The notes beneath the pieces were generated by a model. It did not search any database. It was not told the origin of the DNA and worked only from the letters and a program-made list of their open reading frames with translations. A stretch of 64,000 nt of DNA from Azolla caroliniana (Eukaryota > Polypodiophyta): positions 15,500,001-15,564,000 of the forward strand of contig JBHGNT010000018.1 in assembly GCA_043228905.1 (NCBI GenBank), written 5' to 3'. Shown piece by piece: positions 37,216 to 48,286 of this stretch (position 1 is its first letter; each line of letters opens with the position of its first letter). The translations under genes were made by a program, and so were the position numbers.

Positions 37216-39195
37216 TTAAAAAAGAATCCTCTTTTTGACCTCAGGTAAAGCTGGAACACAAACCTTCCCATTACGGTAGAGCAGACCGTTAGAAATGTGG
37301 AAGTATTCCTTCGAGGATGTGGTGGTGTCTATTCCAGACTCAACTCTTGCCCAGTATTTTGCGAAATAACTGTCATCAGGATACTTTCCTCGAAGGTGAT
37401 CATAAAGATCTGATGATATTTCAGTGAAGCTAAGCGTGTTAACTTCACGGATGCGACTTAGTGCATTAGCGACAGTGTTCATGGAACCTTTACGATATCG
37501 TATAGAAAAATCAAAGTCCTGGATGAGATCAACCCATCGTGCCTTACGACCTTTCAGGTCTTGTTGGTCACAAAAATATTTCAAGGACTCGTGGTCCGTA
37601 GTTACCACAAAGCGATTTCCATAAAGATAATGGCGCCATGTTTTGAGCGCATGTATAACTGCAAATAATTCCTTTTCTTGAACGGTATACCGACATTGAG
37701 CAGAATCAAGTTTCTTACTCTCGAATGCTATTGGTTTACCATCTTGGTATAAGACAACACCTATAGCATAATCGCTTGCATCGGTTTCAACCTCAAAAGG
37801 TTTTGAAGGATTGGGTAAAAGAAGTGAAGGAGCCTTGCAAACCAGGTCCTTGAGTTCCTTAAAGGCGAGGTCTAGTGTAGCATTCCACACAATAGGTTTC
37901 GTAGACTTACGCGTTTGACCTTTTAGAAGATTAGTAAACGACGTCGTCAATTGGGAGTAATTACGAAGAGATTTTCGCAAAAACCTGACAAAACCAAGGA
38001 ATGATCGAACTTCTCGAATGTTCCGAAGAGTGGGCCAAAGCTTGATTTTCTCAATGCGAGAAGGATCAATTTCAACTCCTCATTCGGTTATGAGATGTCC
38101 AAGATAAGTAATTGATTTCTTGAAGAACTCACATTTTGAGATCTTCGCGTAAAATTGTTTGTCACGCAATGTTTGTAAAACAAAGCGGACATGTTTAACA
38201 TGTTCTTGTAATGTACGGCTATAAACTAAAATATCATCCAAGAAAATAACGACAAATTTTCCAAGTTGTTCTCGGAAAATGTCATTCATTTCTTGTTGAA
38301 ATGTAGCCGGAGCATTGGTCAAACCAAAAGGCATAACCAAAAACTCATAATGGCCATAGCGCGTACGAAATGCTGTTTTAGGAAAATCATCCTCACTTAT
38401 ACGAATTTGATGGTAGCCAGTACGGAGATCAAGTTTCGTAAAATACTGAGCTCATTGGAGACGGTCAATTAGATTGTCAGCCCGGGGCAGTGGATACGAA
38501 TTCTTGATCGTCACTTTATTCAAGCGTCGGTAATTAATACACATACGCCATGTGCCCTCTTTCTTTTTAACCAAGAGAACTGGTGCACCCCATGGAGATT
38601 TACTATAACGTATATAACCCATTCGTAAATAGTCCTTGAGTTTCTTAGATACCTCATCCTCTTCGGATCGACTTAAGCAATAAGGAGGTATACTTATTGG
38701 TGCAACACCAGGTACAATATCTATACGATGGTCTATATTACGTTTAGGAGGTAAGCCATCTGGTAGTTCACTAGGAAAAACATCACGAAAATCATTTAAG
38801 ATTTCATCAAGTTGTTGTTGTTCAAAATATGTTGATTGAACCGAGACATTATCGATATTGTAAACGTGAATGTCCGGATCAAGTACACAATAAAATAGAG
38901 TAGAACAAGACAACTCGGATATTGATGGACACGAGGAAACAATCGAGAGGGATTGTTTTTTTACACATTGAATAAAATGAGTACAATCGTTCAGTACAAA
39001 TGTAATTGAATGATGAACCCAATCAATAGATAAAGAAGAGTTTTTATTATAAGACCAGGGATAACCCAGTATTACATCAGTGGTACAAAGATTCATTACA
39101 TGGAAGTCTACTTCCTCTATATAAGTGTCAATAGAAATTCCTAATGAATGAATCGCCCCATTGATGTATTGTACTCTTCCATCAACCAAGTGCAC
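37216..39195 (-). pseudogene. Gypsy-A reverse transcriptase and RNase H remnant
   Basis: Open pieces at 39195-38452, 38340-38080 and 37980-37216 are separated by stops. They contain, in order, the protease-RT linker, [32 protein letters not shown], the catalytic [20 protein letters not shown], and RNase H with FEVETDASDYAIG and VTTDHESLKYF. The 37216 end leads into an HHCC integrase zinc finger beyond a stop. Domain order and wording are typical of plant chromoviruses. Confidence 0.92.
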
Positions 39196-39237
39196 CGTGT
39201 AGGTGTGATCACTTACAGTGGGTTGGATTCTCCATAT

Positions 39238-39967
39238 CTAAACCAAATGATCATTCACAAAATTGTGTGAGCTTCCCGAATCAAATAAAAATTGTACAGG
39301 AGATCCATTGATATACCCGTTTGCACGTAGTAAATCATTGGGACCCAATACATAGTGAGGGAAAGAACATTGACAATTACTTAAATGATGTGTATAGACC
39401 TGAAGGACATTAGGAATCTGACCTTTATGGTCTGCAACTTTAGCTTTGTTGTCGTGCTCTTTCCGTTGGAGCTTTCGACATTGATCTTTTGTATGACCCT
39501 TCTTTTTGCAGAATACGCAAAAAGGATGTTGTTGCTTACAATCACGATCCATGAATTCATTGGGTGTCTTGCGTTTCCCAATGAATTGCGATTGCTTAGT
39601 CCCGGGCGCTTCGTTGGGTTTGTTGTGGTCCTTCTTCGAAGTGCGTTGATAGCGAAGAACTATTTCAATGGCCTCTTCGAAGGATTTTGGATCATCCTTA
39701 TCGTGCATTATCCAGTGATAGTCTGAATTGGGGATGCCATTGACAAAACAAGCTATTAACTAGTTGTCCCCTTCTAGACCCGATTTTTGGATTTGGGTTC
39801 TAGCATGGTGGACATAGTCTTCTAGCGAGGAAAACTTCCTGCTAGAGAGGTTCATTAAATCTTGTGCAGCCTCGGTTCGAGAGGGAGGTTGCAGAAATTG
39901 GCCCTTGAAATTTGTGACAAAATCTGTCTAGGTATCGGGCAATTTTCCCAAAGTACGGAGCCCACGC
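39238..39967 (-). pseudogene. Gypsy-A gag C-terminus and protease remnant
   Basis: Resumes gag after the Gypsy-C insertion. It reads LPDT then TAG (39928-39930, in a Trp position) then TDFVTNFKGQF, and a second TAG at 39760-39762. The open piece 39708-39238 has the zinc knuckle CVFCKKKGHTKDQC and the aspartic protease FLFDSGSSHNFV, ending at a stop. Confidence 0.87.
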
Positions 39968-40367
39968 TGTCGTGAAGATCCGTCACTACGCGCGGATCGT
40001 GAGGCGGAACCGCCGGGGTTCTGGACCAGAAGGATTTAGAGTCGATACAAGCTTTGGCGAGAAAGTACTTAAGATAGATTGGGAAAGAGAGAAGTTGAGA
40101 TTACACGATTGATTTGAAAACGAATTTCTTCCTCTTAATTTTCATAAAAAAAACCCGTGTTTTTTCTCCTCACCCTTCCCTCTTTTATAGATGCTCTCAT
40201 GCATATGATGCATGTGAGGGTACAAGACATGCATAAATTGCATGTTTGCCATTTGGCGCTTAAGTATTACATGTGGTGCATGCTAACCATGTCACTCATT
40301 TTAGCTCTTATGTATGAGAATTTACATGTAAAAGTACAATGATAGAAATATAATTTCAACTAAATAC

Positions 40368-40432
40368 CATGGCTTAATGGTAAGCCATTTGACTCCTAAC
40401 TTGGAGGTGTAAGGTTCAAATCCATATTTGCC
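40368..40432 (+). other. tRNA-like segment inside the Gypsy-C LTR
   Basis: GGCTTAATGGTAAGCC folds as a D-arm with box-A-like sequence. CTCCTAA resembles an anticodon loop (CCU, Arg), and GGTTCAAATCC is a box B. The acceptor and anticodon stems do not pair well, so it is not a working tRNA. The second LTR has the same segment at 47257-47321. Confidence 0.5.
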
Positions 40433-40485
40433 CTCTTTGTATATGTAAATATGTGTATATATTTATATATTTATTTTATCTAATC

Positions 40486-40655
40486 GCCGGACGCCGGTTC
40501 TCCGGATATCGTCACCGGATACCGGTGCCTCGCCGGATGCCACCGGCGGATACTGTCGGTCGCCGGATGCCGCCGCCGGATACTGGTGCCGCCGTCGGAT
40601 ACCGGTGCCGGATTGCGGTCGGATGCCGTCAGATCACCGGCTCCATCGCCGGTCC
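40486..40655. repeat. GC-rich minisatellite in the Gypsy-C LTR
   Basis: Short units built on GCCGGATGCCG / CCGGATACCGGTGCC. The 3' LTR has about 32 bp more than the 5' LTR in this block, so repeat number changed after insertion. Confidence 0.8.
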
Positions 40656-41032
40656 GGTTTTGGTTGGCCAAAAACCCTTTTCGAGTAGCTAGCCACCTCC
40701 ACTCTTAGTTCAAGTTACCTTGAACTCTCTATGCTCCACACATAGACACAAAGATAATATCTTTTGCTCCACCTTATATATGATGAGAGCCGTATTTGTC
40801 GTGCCTATGTGGGATATCTCACAATTTTCTCTTTTCTTTTCACAAACTTTATACCCTCATATCTTGACATTTAGTTGTCCATTTCTCGTGTAATAAAGTG
40901 CATTCGAAACCTCCATAATTTTGTACTTAGATATTAAAAATGTTATCTTCACAATTATTGTATTACGTGATTCATACTCGATTTCGTACGTTTTATGGGA
41001 TTTTCACACTATTGGCGAAAATCTTCACGACA

Positions 41033-41049
41033 TCCACCCCCACCAAACC
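41033..41049 (-). other. Gypsy-C polypurine tract
   Basis: GGTTTGGTGGGGGTGGA on the - strand adjoins the LTR start and is identical to the Gypsy-B tract. Confidence 0.85.
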
Positions 41050-41104
41050 GCACGTCCTCCGGTACGTGCCAAGAAGAGAAGACGTGAGATTTCGGCTACG
41101 ATGA

Positions 41105-44100
41105 TCAATTAGATTCCTCCATGTCTTCATTTTCATCCGGCCTATTATGTTCATCGTCGAGGTAATCGAGGTCAGGATCCTTGTCTTGTCTTTTCTTGAA
41201 AAGCTTTACTCTTTTCCCCGCAATGGGTACGGCCAACCTTGATCCGTCTAGTTCCACAAGGTGGTATGTGGCATTATCGTTGGCACTTGTCACCACATAC
41301 GGCCCGAACCATCTTCTTGCGAACTTCCTTGTTGTACTATGTTGATTGTCAAGGGTGCTGTCGTAAACCAAAACCCAGTCCCCTTCTTCAATCTTCTTGG
41401 GACGAAGTCGATGCGTGTTGTCGAACCGAACTTTGTTCTTTACTCGGGCTGCCTTCATCATCTTTCGCGCTTTTTCTAAATCTTCAGGTCTTCTTTCAAG
41501 TTGCCTTATCCGCGCCGCTAATAACTCTTCTCGGCTCATCTCGTTCTCCCACGGTATCGCTACCCATGAGGCGATCGTCCTTTCGATGGGCATAATCGGC
41601 TTTTGTCCATACATAAGCTCCGTCGGCATATACCCTGTCACCGAGCTATGTGTCGTTCTATCGGCCCACAAGGCATTGGGTAATAGTCGTGGCCAATTCC
41701 CGACTCGACCGTTGCATGCCCGTACGATGGCTTTAACGATAGGTCCATGCCCTCGCTCGATCTTCCCATTTGCTTCCGGATTGTAGGCAATCGTGAGGGA
41801 GAGCTTCACGCCTAGTCTTTCGAAGAGCTCCGTCGCTTCGTGCGCGTCCAACTCCCCTCGGTCGGCCACTATCTTCCCTACACATCCATATCGGCAAACA
41901 ACATCTTCAAGTAGAAATTTGCAAACGGCTGAAGTTGTCTTATTTGTCAAGGCTCGTCCTTCCACTTGATTTGTCAAGTCTTCCCTTGCCAGCGCTAAGT
42001 ACTTCATTTGTCCCACTCCCATTGGCATTGAGACCAGATCCACCATCCATTTGAAGTGAATGGTGAGTGGGTATGTCGGCTTTAACTCATCACGATGACG
42101 TATATTTGAATATATTTGGCAAGTTTCACATGTGGACACGAAATGGAGTACATCTTTGTACATGCTTGGCCACCAGTACTTCTCCTTCAATTTTTCGAAC
42201 GTCGCCCATGTTCCTCTATGACCTGCCCAAGCACTCTCGTGGAATTCGGTCATCAGCGTCTCTTGCTCTTCTTTCTTTACCACCACTCGACGTGGTATTC
42301 CTGTCCTTCTTTTTGGATGTCACCAAAGGAATCCTCCCTACAAGAAGTATCGGTAAGCTTTCTTTCGGATTCGTAGGGCCTCCTCCTTTGTCAACGAAGC
42401 ATCTGTCGTCAATGTTCTTAGGAATCTACCGATGAGTAACCATTCTCCTTCGTACTCGTTCTCGTTGAAGGCGTGGAGGGTTTGCGTGTCCTGGTCTTCT
42501 GCCGACAATCGAGCCATCTTGAAGAAGTCGAGGGCGACATCTTCATCTTCCGAAACCATGTTACTTCCATTTGAAAATCTTGCCCTCGACAGCATGTCAG
42601 CCATGGCGTTCTTCTTCCCTGCGATGTGATGGATCTCTGGGTTTAAAGACTTGATGTAGGCGATCCACCTTAGCATAGCAAGATCTGGGGTCGCACATCC
42701 CGAGACCATTCCGAGAATTGGGAGACAATCTGTCTCTATTATCACTTCTGGCCCGATCAGGTAATCTTTGTCCGTCTTCACTGCCGACACAATACCCCAA
42801 AGTTCCCGCTTGACTTGGGCATATCTTTGTTGCCGTTCGCTGAGAACCTTTGCTCCGAACCGGATGGCATATCGCGCATTATCTTCACCTTCTTGATTGA
42901 TGACCCACCCGATTCCGGTTGGGCTCGTATATACGGTCACATAAATTGGTTTCCCTTCGGCATAGTCGGCCTTCCTTAGTGTCGGAGCTTCAAGAAGCAG
43001 TTTCTTTAATCTTCGCATCGCCTCTGTGTGCTCGTCTCGCCATTCGAACTTTATTCTTTTCTTTAGTAGTCCATATAATGGTTCGGCGACATGAGCGTAG
43101 TGAGGAATCCATATATGATAAAACGCGCACGCTCCAAGGAACCTTCGAACCTCCATTTGGTTTTCGCATTCTTCTTTCATGTCTTGGATTGCGTTCACTT
43201 TGGATGGCGAGGGCTTCCGGCCGTATGCTCCACACAAGTGACCTACCATCAAGATCTCCGGTTGCCCGAATGCGGATTTTTCTCCCGAAAATGTCAAATT
43301 CGCATCTTCGAGCCTTTGAAGCACCTTCTCGCAATCTTTCATATGATCCGCAACGAACTTTCTACAACCTTCCTTATCTTTCGATTCATCTTTCTCCTCA
43401 TCCGAACATCCTTTTATCGGAATATCATCCAAGAATGGCATCGTGATGTCCGGAATGCAATCCTTCAAGACTTTATTCATGGCATTCACCATATGAGCCA
43501 CCGAGTTCGTTGCGCCTCGGGGTAAGGTACACATCCGCACAAGCCCGATCGGAGTCCTCATGGTTGTAATGTCCCGACTGTCGATCGCCAATTGGAATTG
43601 GTCATATCCGGAGTAGAGATCGCCAATGGAGTAGATGGACCGGCCCGCAAATGCTTCGGCAAATTCGTCCACGCTCGGACCGATTCCGGCATTTCGAATT
43701 GTCACCTTGTTGATGGGTTGAAGATCTTGGATGAATCGCAATGATCCATTCTTCTTCGGCACCGTGAACCACCTATTGGAATAAGGAGCATTCGAAGGTT
43801 CTAGAATTCCCATACTCACCTTCTCCTTTAAGAGCTCGATCAGCTTCAGAAGGTGTGCTCTCGGAACCGGTATCGGTTTCAAATTCCAAGGCACATGAGG
43901 CACCGTGAAGATCACCATCGGCTCTATAACCTTTGGGTCGGCGCATCCGATTTCTCGTGGGAAGAATGCGAAAGCCTTCCCATGTCTCTCAAGCATATCG
44001 CGAAACATTCGATCCTCTTCAGGGAGAAGGAAATCCTCCTTTCCAACTTGTAGCTTCCCCTTCGTCTCTTTGGTGAAGACATGACCTATCTTCTTCGGAT

Positions 44101-44599
44101 CTCTTAAGCTTGGATCGTTAGCGACTTCCTTCATCTTTTGCCAGCTATCTTCCGGTAGCGGAACCGCAACTGGCTTGATCTTCTTATCCACCGTTTTATA
44201 TTTGGTGTTGATGTCAACTTCCTTCATTGAGATGCCACGACGGTATTCATCGATGATAGCGTACATGTTGACGGAGTTAACCGAAATCACGCGTTGATTG
44301 TGAAGATAGCTCAAGTCCACGACGTCCTCGATTTCGCCGATGGTGTCGTTAAATGAGGCTTCTTCCATAATATGAGTCACGAACTCTCCTTCTTCTATTA
44401 TGTTCTCTTCTTTCAGCATCTTCTCGAATTGTTGTATCCGGCGCTTGTGCTTCTTGTCGGGTAGTACTAGTTTACATGCGCCACTAGGTGTGACACATGT
44501 TGCTTCTCCTTGCAATCCACGCACTCTTCTTTCTTGTGGGGTCTTGTGATTGCTCGAACTATTTGTGCCCCATGCTTCAATAGTCCGCTCTAAAAATCC
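41105..44599 (-). pseudogene. Gypsy-C pol: RT, RNase H, integrase (two or three nonsense codons from intact)
   Basis: The pol frame enters at the frameshift junction (44599) with GFLERTIEAWG and runs to a TGA at 41105. It is interrupted only by TAG at 42338-42340 (Trp in Gypsy-B) and TGA at 42320-42322. RT: WFTVPKKNGSLRFIQDLQ, GDLYSGYDQFQLAIDSRD, and FLDDIPIKGC with both catalytic Asp. RNase H: YVTVYTSPTGIGWV, where the usual catalytic Asp is Tyr (Gypsy-B has VDTS here). Integrase zinc finger: HESAWAGHRG ... CETCQ. Integrase DDE: MVDLVSMP, ADRGELD, NPEANGKIERGH. There is no chromodomain; an acidic tail ends the protein. It would supply enzymes for reverse transcription and integration if suppressed or repaired; as it stands it is inactive. 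Confidence 0.92.
44588..44599 (-). promoter_or_regulatory. Candidate -1 frameshift (shifty stop) site, Gypsy-C
   Basis: GGATTTTTAGAG on the - strand is the end of gag-protease (GAT TTT TAG) and also lies in the open pol frame (GGA TTT TTA GAG). It is identical to the Gypsy-B site at 27469-27480, although the surrounding sequence has diverged. Confidence 0.65.
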
Positions 44600-46794
44600 G
44601 AGGATTCGCCTCCGAGACTATCTCGATTCCTTTCATGATTGGCTCGCACCGTTAGGAATTGGACCGATCTTTGGTTGTCAAGTCTCTTTATTCGTGCGAA
44701 GGCTGCTCCATTATCGAACACTTTGGTCTCCATCCGAGATGATGTGATATAAGGTTGCCCTAGGATGACAGGATGCGACGCCGATTCTTGTACGAAGAAG
44801 TGTTGATCCATCTCCACATCCCTGATCGTGACTTTGACATTGGGACAAGCTCCGTACAAGTCCTCCGTAGACTTTGTTGCCGCGCGAATCTTCCATCCGT
44901 GGTTTGTATTGATTGGCCATCTTCCCTTTTTGTAGAAGTCGGTTGACATGAGGTTGATCTCCGAGCCGTGGTCGATCAAGGCTACCACGGTCTCTTTCTT
45001 CTCCCCGATCTTCACCGGCGTCTCCGTTGTCGCTCGTGCCCAATGAGGTCGAGTGTAGTGGCTGTCCACCATATCTTCATCGATTTCGTCTCTTGCCATC
45101 GTTATGACATTCGTTTTTGCTTTTTGCGGCTTCTCTTCTTCCTCGTCCGATTGTTGTCTCTTTCTCTTTACAAGGTCCACGATCGTGTCATGGAACTCCT
45201 TCTTCGTAATGCCAAGCAATTCCCTCAAGGACAAAGTTACGTGGCTATCAAGAACTCGTTCTTCGAGAATCTTCTTTAGGTCCGTCGTCTGCTCTATGTC
45301 CGACCTTAGCTTATAGGTAGGTATAGTCCTTGTCCTCCGAGTGGGGTCTTCGACACCAACCTTCACGGGCCGAACCGTTTCTTCAACTCGTATGCTTGGC
45401 TCCCCTTTTCGGCTTGATTCTCGTTCCTCCGTTTGTAAAGGTCGACTCGTCTCCGTATCGTCCTTCTTTTTCGCGTTCCTTGTTTCATGTCTTTTTGATG
45501 GGCCTTGCTCTTCTATTCTCTTTCTCTTTTCTTCGACGAACACCTCGTGGTTGTCGCACATCACCTCTGCGAGTATGGTGTTGTCGTTCACCGGATCAGA
45601 CCACCCGGTTATGCTTTGCACGCTTCGGTCCGCAAGCTCTACCTCGTTCGATGTGATTTTTCCCTTCTTCTCATATTCGAGAACGGAAGTCCAAAACTTT
45701 GCTCCCGCTCTAGCAGCTTCAGTCTTGTCTTTCCCGACTCTTATTCCGGCCGACGCAGCATAGTGCATCGCATCCACATGAGTCGCATCGGCATCCTCCA
45801 TAGATCTCTTCATTCCTCCTCTTCCGAAATTCACCCGTAGGGGTCTTCTAGTCTCGCTTGAGCAGATCATGTTGTCCTCTATGTATACGATATTTTGTCG
45901 AATCGCCTCTCGAAGGCTCGCACAATCCCTTCTCATGTGGTCCATGCTATCGCACCACACGCATCTAAAGGGTTCTTTTCCTTTAGGGCCCCGACGATTC
46001 ATGTTGGCTAGAGTGACCTTCTCGAACTTCTTCGCTAGCTCTTCAATGATGTCGTCATCAATCTTCTTTTCTTCCACGTTACTTTGTCTTGGCGGCTCAG
46101 CTACTTTCGGCGGTCTTGCTTTCTCCGTGGTAGTCGGTCCTGTCAAGTCGGTGTCATCAACCCATTGGCGACGCTTGTCGAGCCTATTGCATGCCCGCTT
46201 CACCGCGATCCAGTCCGCTACGAGCCCATTTGCTTGGGTATCATCTTCGAGAAGAGTCCCCAACTCCCGTCTATCCTTTATGTCCACGGCCTTCAAGAAG
46301 TACAAAGTCTTGTCCTCTTCAAGCAATACTTGATCCGTATTGGGGAGACGACTAAACATCTGGTCGAATTCGTCGTACACCCTCGAGACGCTCATCTTCT
46401 TATTCTTCTTCTCTATCCACTTCATCAGGGCATGTCGAGTCATCCTCGTTGAGTCTTCAGTCACGAACTCCGCTAGTATCGTTTTCTCGAACTCGGACCA
46501 TGTTGTCTTTCCTTCTTGAAGCTCGATGACGCGTCTTTGGATGTTGTTGGCGACAACTCTCTTGAAGCTTGCGATTTGACGTGCCTCGGACACGTCCCTT
46601 TAATTCATCTCCCTCTTATATGCATCAAGGAACTTCGTAACGTTCCTTCCATCGAATTGGCCCTCGAGCTCTACGACACGATCGACAGCCTTCTCCACGC
46701 TCGCGTCGTTGTCCCGAGATCTCATCATTTGCTCGACGATTAGCATCATCCTTTCGAGCTCTCCCGCTTGGTTGCTTGAGGACGCCATCTCCAA
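44590..46794 (-). pseudogene. Gypsy-C gag-protease (one nonsense codon)
   Basis: Starts at the ATG at 46794 (MASSSNQAGELERMM). It meets one in-frame TAA at 46600-46602 and is then open to the natural end at 44590. It has a long gag region with the zinc knuckle CVWCDSMDHMRRDC (CX2CX4HX4C, about residues 278-291), a charged Lys/Glu-rich linker, and an aspartic protease with ALIDHGSEINLM (about 605-616). The catalytic triplet is DHG where DSG or DTG is usual. The C-terminal protease region reads HPVILGQPYITSSRMETKV. It ends SSDF then TAG at the frameshift site. The same stop is present in Gypsy-B. Confidence 0.92.
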
Positions 46795-46829
46795 GTATTA
46801 ATCTTGACTTGATCCTTCCTACCGCCTCT

Positions 46830-46847
46830 TTCACGTTGGTTTCACCA
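46830..46847 (-). other. Gypsy-C primer-binding site, tRNA-Trp-like
   Basis: TGGTGAAACCAACGTGAA on the - strand, 8 bases from the LTR end. It matches the Gypsy-B site at 16 of 18 positions. Confidence 0.65.
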
Positions 46848-46855
46848 CTTAATTA

Positions 46856-47889
46856 TGTCGTGAAGATCCGTCACTACGCGCGGATCGTGAGGCGGAACCG
46901 CCGGGGTTCTGGACCAGAAGGATTTAGAGTCGATACAAGCTTTGGCGAGAAAGTACTTAAGATAGATTGGGAAAGAGAGAAGTTGAGATTACACGATTGA
47001 TTTGAAAACGAATTTCTTCCTCTTAATTTTCATAAAAAAAAACCCGTGTTTTTTCTCCTCACCCTTCCCTCTTTTATAGATGCTCTCATGCATATGATGC
47101 ATGTGAGGGTACAAGACATGCATAAATTGCATGTTTGCCATTTGGCGCTTAAGTATTACATGTGGTGCATGCTAACCATGTCACTCATTTTAGCTCTCAT
47201 GTATGAGAATTTACATGTAAAAGTACAATGATAGAAATATAATTTCAACTAAATACCATGGCTTAATGGTAAGCCATTTGACTCCTAACTTGGAGGTGTA
47301 AGGTTCAAATCCATATTTGCCCTCCTTGTATATGTAAATATGTGTATATATTTATATATTTATTTTATCTAGTCGCCGGACGCCGGTTCTCCGGATATCG
47401 TCACCGGATACCGGTGCCTCGCCGGATGCCGCCGCCGGATACTGTCGGTCGCCGGATGCCGCCGCCGGATTGCGGTCGGATGCCGTCAGATCACCGGCTC
47501 CATCGCCGGTCCGGTTTTGGTTGGCCAAAAACCCTTTTTGAGTAGCTAGCCACCTCCACTCTTAATTCAAGTTACCTTGAACTCTCTATGCTCCACACAT
47601 AGACACAAAGATAATATCTTTTGCTCCACCTTATATATGATGAGAGCCGTATTTGTCGTGCCTATGTGGGATATCTCACAATTTTCTCTTTTCTTTTCAC
47701 AAACTTTATACCCTCATATCTTGACATTTAGTTGTCCATTTCTCGTGTAATAAAGTGCATTCGAAACCTCCATAATTTTGTACTTAGATATTAAAAATGT
47801 TATCTTCACAATTATTGTATTACGTGATTCATACTCGATTTCGTACGTTTTATGGGATTTTCACACTATTGCCGAAAATCTTCACGACA
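46856..47889 (-). repeat. Gypsy-C 5' LTR
   Basis: 1034 bp, TGTCGTGAAGATCC...CTTCACGACA on the + strand; pairs with 39968-41032. A tRNA-like segment is at 47257-47321. Confidence 0.95.
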
Positions 47890-48286
47890 ACGCCACCAGG
47901 CGGTGGCCTGACCCCCTAGTTCTCGGCTGACATATGCAATCTTCGTACTATCTGGCGTGGGGTAGAGCTCAAAATGAGACTCCCATCGACCCAGCCACAT
48001 GTAGATTGCTTCTTCGGTTCTTTCCTTTTTGTCTCCCGTAAATGGCTTAACGACAAACGATGGTTCACCCTGTCGCTCATCAGGTCTATTAGTCTCACGT
48101 TGTAGACTAATGACACATGCTTCAAGAGCACTTTGAGATTGCCGAAGTTCGGTCATCTGTTGAGCGGTGAAACTAAGGTATTGGGTTATTTGCGAAAAAT
48201 ACATCTCAATGGACATTTGTCCAGGAGGTTTCCCTTGAGTTCCTTCCGCTTGAGCGGATGACATCGGGTCGTTATTTTGAGCCATT
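47890..48286 (-). pseudogene. Gypsy-A gag N-terminus
   Basis: Starts at the ATG at 48286 (MAQNNDPMSSAQAEG) and runs through FTGDKKERTEEAIYMWLGRWE and QATAWWR, a typical plant gypsy gag segment. The Gypsy-C insertion (TSD ACGC) then cuts it. It resumes at 39967. Confidence 0.85.

Larger units (their letters stand above)
39968..41032 (-). repeat. Gypsy-C 3' LTR
   Basis: 1065 bp. Contains a tRNA-like segment (40368-40432) and a GC-rich minisatellite of CCGGATRCCG-type units at about 40486-40655. Confidence 0.95.
39968..47889 (-). mobile_element. Gypsy-C: Ty3/gypsy element nested in Gypsy-A gag
   Basis: LTRs at 39968-41032 (1065 bp) and 46856-47889 (1034 bp) are nearly identical except for a 32-bp repeat-number difference, one A in a poly-A run and a few substitutions. 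They end in TGTCG/CGACA. The TSD is ACGC (4 bp) at 39964-39967 and 47890-47893. It encodes the same proteins in the same arrangement as Gypsy-B but with only about three nonsense codons, so it is the younger relative. Confidence 0.95.
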
